DNA of 64,000 bases from positions 2,666,001 through 2,730,000 of the forward strand of contig OZ006967.1 in NCBI GenBank assembly GCA_963930955.1. The letters run 5' to 3'. A program made the translations under genes and the position numbers. This document shows, one piece after another, positions 8,767 to 16,200 of the stretch (the first letter of the stretch is position 1; each line of letters starts with the position of its first letter). A model generated the notes under the pieces. That model searched no databases. It had not been told where the DNA came from and was given only the letters and a program-made list of their open reading frames with translations. Origin of the DNA: Scatomonas sp963930955 (GTDB taxonomy: Bacteria; Bacillota; Clostridia; Lachnospirales; Lachnospiraceae).

Positions 8767-8863
8767 GCTGTCCATCCCCCTTTCCTGTTAAAATCTGCTG
8801 ATACTTTTTCAATCTGTTTTCTACAGCATCTTTTCCTGTTCTGATCATTTCCATCCGTATCAT
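8711..8863 (-). CDS. Small overlapping ORF (50 residues), uncharacterised
   Basis: Begins MIRMEMIRTGKDAVENRLKK and ends RRGRDTAD. It has a strong ribosome site (GGGAGGTGG) six bases before the ATG, and its ATG overlaps the stop of the upstream DUF3789-like microprotein (ATGA). Its last 56 bases overlap the DUF5688 reading frame. It could be a real leader-type microprotein or simply a translational coupler feeding DUF5688. No homology is claimed. Confidence 0.4.
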   Translation of the reverse strand: MIRMEMIRTGKDAVENRLKKYQQILTGKGDGQHEQHGSSEGVRRGRDTAD

Positions 8864-8976
8864 TCTTCCACCTCCCGGTCATGCCTGTACAGACGGTTGA
8901 TCTGCATAAGGCACATCATAGCCACGCCGATCATACCGCCTACGATTGTTCCAACGATAAACTGAATCATCTTCAT
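8860..8976 (-). CDS. DUF3789-like membrane microprotein
   Basis: A 38-residue peptide starting MKMIQFIVGTIVGGMIGVAM with a single hydrophobic helix followed by a short charged tail (NRLYRHDREVEE). GGAGG sits 6 bases before the ATG. Proteins of this size and shape (DUF3789) are regular members of Tn1549-like elements just upstream of DUF5688 and mobC. Its stop overlaps the next ATG as ATGA. Confidence 0.7.
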   Translation of the reverse strand: MKMIQFIVGTIVGGMIGVAMMCLMQINRLYRHDREVEE

Positions 8977-9151
8977 TCTTACCTCCGTTTCTTCTCAAAG
9001 GGTTTCAGGGATTTTCCCTGACAAGCTGCCGGAGGGTTGCCAGAGAAGCTCTGGCAATCCAAAGGCGTTGCTTGCTGGTATTGTGTATCCCACTCCGCCT
9101 GCGCTCCGTTCCCGCCTCCGGCGGTTCATTACCTGCCGACAAGAAAAGCTG
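8977..9151. other. Non-coding gap upstream of the mobilisation operon, with hairpin
   Basis: I see no convincing gene here. A perfect inverted repeat TTGCCAGAG / CTCTGGCAA (9037-9045 and 9049-9057, loop AAG) lies inside a GC-rich stretch. The position, directly before the DUF3789-DUF5688-mobC-relaxase operon, is where an origin of transfer or the operon leader would be expected. Either assignment is inference. Confidence 0.35.
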
Positions 9152-9556
9152 TCATGGCTGTTTTTCTCCTTCCGGATGGGTACATCCGCCGCACTCCGGA
9201 CAGCGCCAGTGGCGGTTTTCACACTCCTCATCTCCGCAGACGCCATAGTCAATCAGACTGCAAAGGCCGCATTTCTCACAGCCATACTCACAGGACCGGC
9301 ACCGGTCTTCCAGATCGTCCATCATGCAGTCCTCATTTTCAGGGCAAAGATACGGGCAGTGGTCACAGTCTCCCGGACAATCCCGCTCCCCTTTTTCTTC
9401 AACCACAATGCCGACCACTTCGCCTCCCTCCATGTTCAGAGCCTCTCCGGACGTGATCATATCCCGCAGAATCCGGTCAATTTCTTTCCGGTTAATGGCT
9501 CCTATCGCAACCTTTTTTCTGTGAATGATCCTCAGATCATACTGAACTGTCTTCAT
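9152..9556 (-). CDS. Cysteine-rich hypothetical element protein
   Basis: A 134-residue protein. The first ~60 residues are an ordinary alpha/beta region (MKTVQYDLRIIHRKKVAIGA, then IVVEEKGERDC). Residues ~60-130 contain about 15-16 cysteines in CxxC- and CxxxC-like pairs (CDHCPYLC, RCRSCEYGCEKCGLC, RCPECGGC) with no hydrophobic segment. This looks like two or more zinc ribbons or a ferredoxin-like cluster-binding tail. It lies 14 bases downstream of the primase-like gene and is probably cotranscribed. Function unknown. Confidence 0.65.
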   Translation of the reverse strand: MKTVQYDLRIIHRKKVAIGAINRKEIDRILRDMITSGEALNMEGGEVVGIVVEEKGERDCPGDCDHCPYLCPENEDCMMDDLEDRCRSCEYGCEKCGLCSLIDYGVCGDEECENRHWRCPECGGCTHPEGEKQP

Positions 9557-9570
9557 AAAATCCTCTCTTT

Positions 9571-10542
9571 CTACCGTTCAAAATCTCTTCCTCTGTGTCT
9601 TTTTTCCCGCTTTGTCTGCCGGATTCCCAGCCGGATACAAAGGCTGTCGTTGCAGTCATTTCCCTGCTTTGGAGGCTCATCTCTTGTCTGGTATTTCTTC
9701 GGAAGCACCGTCCGGATGGCCTGTGTCGCAAGCCTCCCTGTCCGGTCATTGTCCAGATGAAACACTACCCGATCCACCTCCGGACGTTCTTTCAGAAAGC
9801 GTGTCAGCGCCGCCGGGACCTTACTTTTCTCGATTTCTTTGGCAGGCTGGTACACGCCCGCAAGGGATAGCAGGTGCGTTTCTCTCCAATTTTCCCCGTT
9901 CAGTTTTTGCTCCGTAGCATAAGATAACAGATCAATTGCTGACTCAAATAAATGGACTTCGCCGCATTTTTCTTCTGCCGGGATACAGAAAGAATAGTTT
10001 TTGTCGCTCCCGGCCGCCTCCCCAACAAAGTCTGAACCGATCCCACGCAGAGCCGCATAACGTGGAATCCCGCTCTGATCCATCCCTACAAAAACAACGT
10101 TATGGTAGTTCTCACTTTCATAAATCTGTCCGGTTTTCAGACAATACTGGATCAGTTCCATGTCAATCCCACGGTTCTGCAGATAGGAAACAGCATACGT
10201 CTGATAGCGGTAAGGCTTTGGCAGGATCAGCTTTTTCTCTGTTTTCTTTTCGGCTGGTATGGAAACAGGCGGCTGGATCGCCGCCTGTTCCGCTATGGTC
10301 TGTACCGCCTGTATGAAATCATATCCCCTCACTTTGATCAGATAGTCCAGTGCGCTCCTGCCGCCGATCCCCCGGCTCCACCACATCCATTTCCCATTGG
10401 AAATCTTCAAACTGTCATGGGATCTGGTGGTATAAGTGTTCCCGGAGAAGTGCACCAGCTCGTAAGGTTCATAGGTTTTCAGATAGGTCAGCAGGTCGAT
10501 CTGTTTCACTCTCTGCACCACTTCCGGCGCAACATAAGGCAT
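9571..10542 (-). CDS. DUF3991/Toprim primase-like protein
   Basis: A 323-residue protein likely involved in DNA priming after transfer. An N-terminal primase-associated domain (MPYVAPEVVQRVKQIDLLTY, then SLKISNGKWMWWSRGIGG) is followed by the DUF3991 middle and a C-terminal Toprim domain with the acidic pair in FHLDNDRTGR near residue 270. Start at 10542 is chosen because GGAG lies 8-9 bases before this ATG, while the alternative at 10551 sits on the ribosome site itself. A broken copy of the first ~20 codons of a related gene is found at 11281-11358. Confidence 0.82.
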   Translation of the reverse strand: MPYVAPEVVQRVKQIDLLTYLKTYEPYELVHFSGNTYTTRSHDSLKISNGKWMWWSRGIGGRSALDYLIKVRGYDFIQAVQTIAEQAAIQPPVSIPAEKKTEKKLILPKPYRYQTYAVSYLQNRGIDMELIQYCLKTGQIYESENYHNVVFVGMDQSGIPRYAALRGIGSDFVGEAAGSDKNYSFCIPAEEKCGEVHLFESAIDLLSYATEQKLNGENWRETHLLSLAGVYQPAKEIEKSKVPAALTRFLKERPEVDRVVFHLDNDRTGRLATQAIRTVLPKKYQTRDEPPKQGNDCNDSLCIRLGIRQTKREKRHRGRDFER

Positions 10543-10605
10543 AAATATCATCTCCTTTCCTGCCCGTGATTGGATATTCCATAAGTTATTTCTGATATCC
10601 GGGCA

Positions 10606-10651
10606 TAAAAATAGCCGGATGATCTTCTTTTCTTGAAAACCATCCGGCTAT
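10606..10651 (-). terminator. Rho-independent terminator, copy 1 of a hairpin family
   Basis: An 11-bp perfect stem (ATAGCCGGATG at 10611-10621, CATCCGGCTAT at 10641-10651) with a loop containing GGTTTTC on the minus strand, followed by five T. It ends transcripts of the small membrane genes at 10.7-11.2 kb before the primase gene. The same stem sequence recurs at 11363-11403. Confidence 0.8.
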
Positions 10652-10698
10652 GTAATTGCATATTACAGTATGAAATTTTTCAGGGAACAAATTAGGAT

Positions 10699-10950
10699 TT
10701 ATACGCCAAATCCATTTGTTAATCCGATAAAAACTAAAATCATTCCTACTATTCGTATTCCTTTTTTCGCTTTTTCAGGTTCTATATTAGTTATATCTAT
10801 GGGATATACAGGGTTAATGAAAAAAACAAAACCTGTAAAAGCCCACGCGAGATTATAATAGATATCCTTAGCGAGCCATAAAGAACTTATAAATCCGGCA
10901 ATTACTAAAATCATAGTAACGATTATTTGCGTTCGGAAATTTATTCTCAT
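10699..10950 (-). CDS. Small membrane protein, AT-rich cargo
   Basis: An 83-residue protein with three hydrophobic segments (about residues 6-26, 32-52 and 65-82). ATG 10950 is used because GGAGG is 8 bases upstream; a GTG at 10965 lies on top of that site. The codon use is strikingly A/T-rich compared with neighbouring element genes, indicating a separate origin. It follows another small membrane gene by 29 bases. I do not recognise the family; an immunity or toxin role is only a guess from the pairing and location. Confidence 0.6.
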   Translation of the reverse strand: MRINFRTQIIVTMILVIAGFISSLWLAKDIYYNLAWAFTGFVFFINPVYPIDITNIEPEKAKKGIRIVGMILVFIGLTNGFGV

Positions 10951-10979
10951 TTTCGATACCTCCACAAATTAGGATTGTT

Positions 10980-11171
10980 CTATTTCTTCAAATTATCTAT
11001 AAACCCAGAGATAGCGGATATAAGCCAACCCAAGCCAATAATAATTAACGCAATTTTCCACCCGATACCATTATCAAAAACAAAGATAAATGTATATAGA
11101 GCAAATAAACTAACAGGAATAGCAATTCCATATAACACCAAATGCAACTTCCTCTTTTTTTCTTTATCCAT
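10980..11171 (-). CDS. Small membrane protein, AT-rich cargo
   Basis: A 63-residue protein: a basic start (MDKEKKRKLHLVLYGIAIP), two hydrophobic segments (about residues 10-31 and 38-57) and a short charged end (GFIDNLKK). GAGGTGAG precedes the ATG, and a promoter-like pair lies at 11212-11240. It forms a two-gene unit with the 83-residue membrane protein, ended by the hairpin at 10606-10651. No family recognised. Confidence 0.6.
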   Translation of the reverse strand: MDKEKKRKLHLVLYGIAIPVSLFALYTFIFVFDNGIGWKIALIIIGLGWLISAISGFIDNLKK

Positions 11172-11211
11172 TTATTCTCACCTCACTAACTTCCAATTTG
11201 TTTCTGCGACA

Positions 11212-11240
11212 ATTTTACCACACTTCTTTCTATCTGTGAA
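11212..11240 (-). promoter_or_regulatory. Candidate promoter for the two small membrane genes
   Basis: On the minus strand TTCACA (11235-11240) and TAAAAT (11212-11217) are separated by 17 bases, about 40 bases upstream of the ATG at 11171. Consensus match only. Confidence 0.45.
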
Positions 11241-11280
11241 TACACACTATTCTCTCTAAGCTGATGATAATTCTAAGATT

Positions 11281-11358
11281 CTAAGATTTTTGTATTACAT
11301 AGGTCAGCCAGTCGATCTGTTTCACTCTCCGCACCACATCCAGCTCAACATAAGGCAT
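11281..11358 (-). pseudogene. Broken duplicate of the primase gene 5' end
   Basis: Translation gives MPYVELDVVRRVKQIDWLTY and then five unrelated codons before a stop. The intact gene starts MPYVAPEVVQRVKQIDLLTY. About 62 bases align with 10483-10542, with several substitutions, so the copy came from a related element and not from a fresh duplication. Right after its start codon (upstream on the minus strand) it joins the hairpin copy at 11363-11403. It has no ribosome binding site of its own. It separates the membrane-gene pair from the toxin-antitoxin cargo. Confidence 0.75.
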
Positions 11359-11403
11359 AAAAATAGCCGGATGATCTTCTTTTCTCGAAAACCATCCGGC
11401 TAT
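11359..11403 (-). terminator. Rho-independent terminator, copy 2 of the hairpin family
   Basis: Same 11-bp stem as the copy at 10611-10651 (arms 11363-11373 and 11393-11403), with one loop difference, followed by five T on the minus strand. It terminates the ToxN-like gene. Confidence 0.8.
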
Positions 11404-11439
11404 GTACTATAAGTTTTTATTTTATTTTTATATATGTAG

Positions 11440-12063
11440 TTAAATACGATACGAATCCGCTACTGACTCTAACTTTTTATAATCACAATGGAATTTGAGG
11501 ACTTTTCCAGTTTTTATCTGCTTTTCATATATCTTCGTTGCTTTTTGTCGAATGCCATCCTGCACATTTTTACAAAAAGCATACTCTTTATATGTCAATA
11601 CCCGCCAGTCATGCTCGTCTTTTGGTATATCTGATGTCAACTCTAAATCCACATAAGAAAATACTCCATCTATCACTGGAATCATCTTTTTAATCTCAAG
11701 AATAGAAAGGATTCGTTTCTTATAGTAGTCAAAATCTTCTGCTGAAACGCCTTTTTTTGCCAATGCTGCAGTGTTTGTAACATTCACAATAATATCTTTG
11801 TCATCATAAACAGCCGTCCGCATATCAATAATTTCATATATCCTATAATATGATTGATGTACATCTGCCCAGGATTTGTGTTTCTCTTTTGCAGAAGTAA
11901 GCGGTATTACATATTTTCTGTCATGATTTGTTACCAATATTCCCAGAAATGGCTTTTTTGCGTAATCCGCACTTCTTCTATACATTACTTCACTATCGAC
12001 ATCATGCAGTGCCTGCAAATAATTTAAATCTACCTGAACAATTTTAAACTCTTTGAATTTCAT
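11440..12063 (-). CDS. toxN: Type III toxin-antitoxin system endoribonuclease (ToxN/AbiQ family)
   Basis: A 207-residue protein, the usual size of ToxN/AbiQ toxins (about 170-210). Family features are FKIVQVDLNYLQALHDVDSE at the N-terminus, KPFLGILVTNHDRKYVIPLT near residue 38-57 followed by SAKEKHKSW, and a helical middle (DYYKKRILSILEIKKMIPVI). Start at 12063: AGGAG is 7 bases upstream, and the longer in-frame reading from 12132 would run through the terminator hairpin. The classical arrangement is complete: promoter, repeated antitoxin RNA, leaky terminator, toxin. ToxN enzymes cut RNA and are held inactive by the antitoxin RNA; many cause phage abortive infection. AT-rich, unlike the element backbone. 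Confidence 0.88.
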   Translation of the reverse strand: MKFKEFKIVQVDLNYLQALHDVDSEVMYRRSADYAKKPFLGILVTNHDRKYVIPLTSAKEKHKSWADVHQSYYRIYEIIDMRTAVYDDKDIIVNVTNTAALAKKGVSAEDFDYYKKRILSILEIKKMIPVIDGVFSYVDLELTSDIPKDEHDWRVLTYKEYAFCKNVQDGIRQKATKIYEKQIKTGKVLKFHCDYKKLESVADSYRI

Positions 12064-12075
12064 TGTACTTCTCCT

Positions 12076-12109
12076 AAAAATATAGGGGAAGCATTTTGCT
12101 TCCCCTATA
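12076..12109 (-). terminator. Terminator between antitoxin RNA and toxin gene
   Basis: A perfect 12-bp stem TATAGGGGAAGC / GCTTCCCCTATA (12098-12109 and 12081-12092 on the plus coordinates, loop five bases) is followed by five T on the minus strand. In type III systems this terminator sets the excess of antitoxin RNA over toxin mRNA. It ends 12 bases before the toxin start codon. Confidence 0.88.
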
Positions 12110-12113
12110 AGCC

Positions 12114-12276
12114 TTATCGTCTCCCATTTCATAATCTCAAAGATTATATTCTTCGGTAGGGAATCACCAAATCTTTATCGTCTCTCACTTCAACGCCTTT
12201 GGTGGAGAATCACCACACGTTATCGTCTCCCATTTCATAATCTCAAAGATTACTAAGGCAGGGAATCGCCTTTCTT
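12114..12276 (-). ncRNA. Type III antitoxin RNA (ToxI/AntiQ-like), three repeats
   Basis: Three direct repeats on the minus strand, each ending GGGAGACGATAA or GAGAGACGATAA. The conserved 3' ends lie at 12114, 12175 and 12220, giving unit lengths of 61, 45 and ~56 bases. Each contains GATTCYCYRCC near its start and TGRGAGACGATAA at its end. Two units carry an extra palindrome (ATAATC, loop TTTGA, GATTAT) that the middle unit lacks. The UUCCC/GGGAG pairing in the outer units becomes UUCUC/GAGAG in the middle unit, a compensatory change supporting an RNA structure. A consensus promoter precedes the array and a terminator plus the ToxN-like gene follow it. Confidence 0.85.
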
Positions 12277-12284
12277 TAATTATA

Positions 12285-12312
12285 ATTATACACGCTTTCA
12301 CATTGATGTCAA
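12285..12312 (-). promoter_or_regulatory. Consensus promoter of the type III TA operon
   Basis: On the minus strand a perfect TTGACA (12307-12312) and a perfect TATAAT (12285-12290) are separated by 16 bases. Transcription would begin just before the first antitoxin repeat, as expected for constitutive, strong antitoxin expression. Confidence 0.85.
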
Positions 12313-12389
12313 GATACCCTCGCTGCTCCTACTTGTGTCTGCGTGTATATAATAGTATATGCGATAATTTAAAAATTACAAGATTTTTT

Positions 12390-12725
12390 TTAGATTGCCC
12401 CGATCTTTTTCAGATACGCATATCCGTCCGTATGCCCCCGGAAATAGATCTGGCAGCGTTCTATCGTCTCTTTCTCAAACATCCTGCTCATATATTGCCT
12501 CACAATTTCATGTTCCTCGGCAGTAAGGCTGATGGCTCCACTCCCTTCTGTCACTTCCAGAATAAACGGATATCTGCTCTCCATCTCTCCCAGTTCCTGG
12601 CACATATTGGCATAGTCCTCGTCCTGTTTTTTCAGATCCACCATGATATCGCTGTCGATCTCCATAAAACTGTCTTTGATCCGCTCCACCAGATCATAAA
12701 AATCTGTCTTCTCCAAACTGTTCAT
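12390..12725 (-). CDS. Small conserved element protein (paralogue of the next gene)
   Basis: A 111-residue soluble protein, acidic, mostly helical. It shares a recognisable layout with the 12804-13142 product: RYPFILEV versus QYPFISTL, LTAEEHEIVRQYMSR versus LTLEQTKALSRFLA, and IERCQIYFRGHTDGYAYL versus YERIQLYLMGCQHTIEVL. So the two are tandem paralogues. Function unknown; these sit just downstream of the large methylase-helicase in this element. Confidence 0.65.
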   Translation of the reverse strand: MNSLEKTDFYDLVERIKDSFMEIDSDIMVDLKKQDEDYANMCQELGEMESRYPFILEVTEGSGAISLTAEEHEIVRQYMSRMFEKETIERCQIYFRGHTDGYAYLKKIGAI

Positions 12726-12803
12726 CCTCTCTGTTCTGCTAATCTGTTCTCATTTCTTACTATATCCAGTTTTCAATCTTTCTACAATCCAGTCTGCTAT
12801 TTC

Positions 12804-13142
12804 CTACAAAAGTTCCAGTAGCTGCAGCACTTCTATGGTATGCTGACATCCCATGAGATAAAGCTGTATCCGTTCATAATCTTCCCGGTCTGCGTCCAAT
12901 GCGAGAAATCTGGACAGTGCTTTTGTCTGTTCCAGCGTCAGATTCATCGGCGTTTCGATTTTATCCCGGTCGATCAGCGTGGAAATAAACGGATATTGGA
13001 AAAGAAGTTTGTCGCTTTCCTCTACAATCCGGCTGTATTGTGGGGACGTTTTCAGGCGCTTTTTGCAGTTCTCACTGACGGTATCTACGACAGCACACAT
13101 CCAGATCGGCAGATCATCCGTATCGATCTCTGCTATCTTCAT
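12804..13142 (-). CDS. Small conserved element protein (paralogue of the previous gene)
   Basis: A 112-residue soluble protein starting MKIAEIDTDDLPIWMCAVVD. Start 13142 is chosen because GGAGGG lies about 12 bases upstream; an in-frame start at 13172 lies before that site. It shares the YPFI and LTxEx motifs with the downstream 111-residue protein. No catalytic motif visible. Confidence 0.65.
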   Translation of the reverse strand: MKIAEIDTDDLPIWMCAVVDTVSENCKKRLKTSPQYSRIVEESDKLLFQYPFISTLIDRDKIETPMNLTLEQTKALSRFLALDADREDYERIQLYLMGCQHTIEVLQLLELL

Positions 13143-13270
13143 AGCCTTTCTTTCCCTCCTTTCCTCTGCCACTATAGCAGAGATTGCCTCTCCCGGCGAT
13201 TGTGCGTTTCTGCTGTTCGCACATCAGGCAGGCTATGTACCACGGTATCAGTCTCCCGATACCGCTTTTC

Positions 13271-16200
13271 TTACCGCACCCAGGCCGTTTTTTCCCGTTC
13301 CGGCTCGATTTCCTCTGTTTCCGGTTCTTCCTCCATCACAACCCGGTCTTTCTTATCCATATCCAGAAGCACGTTCAGTTCCCCCAGCCGTGCCACTTTC
13401 TCTGCCAGTTCTTTTTCCTGCGGAAATTCTTTCTGCGCCTCCACTTTCGCTGTCTCCAACTGGCTTTTTGCCGTCTCAAGCTGTTCCCGGCAACGGGAAA
13501 GATTGTCCGGCAGCTCATTCATCTTATTGTCAAGCCTTGTGATATTTCCATAAATGTCCGTTCCAAGCGGCACTTTATAAGTTCCTTTTCCATGTAACGC
13601 AATCACAAATTCCTGGCCGACAGAAGAATAGGACAGCTCCATCGAAAGTCCACGATAAGCCCCCAGTAACACAGGCTCCGGAGATTTCATGGCTTTGCAG
13701 GCGTCAATAATTGCCTGTCCTGCCTCCTTTTTCTCCGTGTAAGAGTGATCCCCGATCTGCATGACTGGAAAGGTTTCCCGATCCAGCGGTGTGTGCGCCT
13801 TGACCTGGGCAATGTCTGCCTCATACTGCGTGATCCATGTCTCCTGCTCTCTGATCCGTGCCGGAAGATGTTTTGCCACCTGATCCTCCATCTCATATTT
13901 CTGGTTCAGAAAGCTCTGCTTTAATAGCTGCAGCCTGGATACCTGTATATCCAGATCCATCTTTTCTTTGATGTGCGGGTTTCCGGTGGCAAGCGCCTTG
14001 ATCTCCGCATAGGACAGAGCCACTTCGTCTATGTCCTCCACACTCCGGGCCGGACTTTTGGACGTCATGATCTGGCTGATATATTTCTGCTTATTCTCAA
14101 TGGTCTGATAGAGGTATGCGTCAAAGGTTCCTTCTGTCACATACCGGATGATCTCTACTTTCGGGTTCTGATTTCCCTGCCGGATGGTCCTGCCCGCTCT
14201 CTGCTCCAGATCCCGTGGACGCCACGGGCAGTCCAGGTCGTGACTGGCAATGATCCGGTCCTGCACATTCGTGCCTGCGCCCATCTTAAACGTACTGCCC
14301 ATAAGGATACGGACAGCGCCCCGCCGGACTTTGGAAAACAGTTCCTTTTTGCGCACATCCGTATTGGCGTCATGGATAAAGGCAATCTCCTCCGGCGGGA
14401 TTCCCTTTGCCAGAAGTTTATCCCGGATGTCATTGTACACACTGAATGTACCGTCTGTTTTTGGTGTGGACAGGTCGCAGAACACAAGCTGCGTCAGCTT
14501 TTTCTCTTTTCCGTCTTCCCAGTGCCGGTAAATTTCTTCTACGCAGGCGTTGACCTTGCTCCCCGGATCATCCGGCAGGAGCGGGTTGGAAAGCCTCTGG
14601 TCGAGGGCCAGTTTCCGCCCGTCATTGGTTATCTTGAGCATGTTGTCTTCCCTTGGATTGACTTCATTGTTCCGCACTCTCTCCGCACGGTTTCCCAGTT
14701 CTTCCACCATTTCTTCCTGCAATTCGGTAGGTTTTACTTTTACCACCCGGTATTCTGCCTCCGGTACAGGCAGATTCAGCATATCTGCTGTCTGGATGTC
14801 AGCCACTTCCCGGAACATCTGCATAAGTTCCGGCAGGTTGTAAAACCGGGCAAACCGTGTTTTCAGCCGGTAGCCGTTCCCCTCCGGCGCAATCTCCAGA
14901 GCAGTCACAGTCTCCCCAAAAGTAGACGCCCATGCGTCAAAATGCTGTAAGTTTTTCTCCGCCAATGTTCCATACTGCAGATAGCGCTGCATGGTATAAA
15001 GTTCTACCATAGAATTGCTGACCGGTGTTCCTGTTGAAAAGATCACACCCTTTCCTCCCGTAATCTCATCCAAATAGCGGCATTTCATATACATATCAGA
15101 GGATTTCTGCGCTTCGGTCTGTGCGATTCCGCCCACATTCCGCATCTTGGTCGTCAGGTAAAGATTTTTATAGCCGTCCGCCTCATCCACAAATAAACGG
15201 TCTACGCCCAGTTCCTCAAACGTGATCATATCATCTTTCCGGCTTTGGTCATGGAGCCTTTTCAGACGTGTTTCCAGTGATTTCTTGGTCCGCTCCATCT
15301 GTTTTACCGTAAAACGGCTCCCTTGGATCTTTTTTGCCTCTGCGATTCCTTCGATGATTTCGTCAATCTCCATCTGCAGCATACGTTCCTGCCGCTCGAC
15401 ACTTAAGGGAATCTTCTCAAACTGGGAGTGCCCGATGATCACGGCGTCAATGTCGCTGGTAGCAATCCTGCCGCAGAACTTTTTCCGGTTTTTCTTCTCA
15501 AAATCCTTTTTCGTTGCCACTAAAATATTTGCTGCCGGATAAAGCTGGAGCCACTCAGCGGCGAACTGCTCGATGATGTGATTTGGCACCACGACCATAG
15601 ATTTATTGCACAGCCCCAACCGTTTGCACTCCATCGCAGCCGCCACCATCGTATAGGTCTTTCCTGCGCCCACCACATAGGCCAGCAGCGTATTCCCGCC
15701 GTAAATGATCCGGGCCACGCCGTCCTTCTGGTGTTTCCGCAAAGTAATTTCCGGGTTCATACCATAGAAATGCAGATGGCTCCCGTCATACTCCCTTGGG
15801 CGGATGGAATTAAACTGCTCATTATAATCTGCGGTCAGCCTCTGTCTGCGCTCCGGATCTCTCCAGATCCATTCCTGGAACGCCTGCTTGATCAGATCCT
15901 GCTTTCCCTGCGCAATGGCGGTTTCCTTTCTGTTCAGGATTGGCTTACGTTTACCCTCCTCGTCCTCCACATAGTCAAACACACGGGTGTCCCGCAGATT
16001 CAGCGTATCTTCTATGATCTTATAGGCATTTACCCGGTTTGTTCCATAGGTGTTGGTAACACGGGGATTCCCCCGGTCCATGCTCTTCCCTTCGATATTC
16101 CATTCCCCTGTATGCCGGGAAAAATGGACTTTGATCTTCCACTGGGAATAGTTTGGCGTCTGCAGCAGTTCAAACATAAAATCGGCGATATCCGGCTCCG

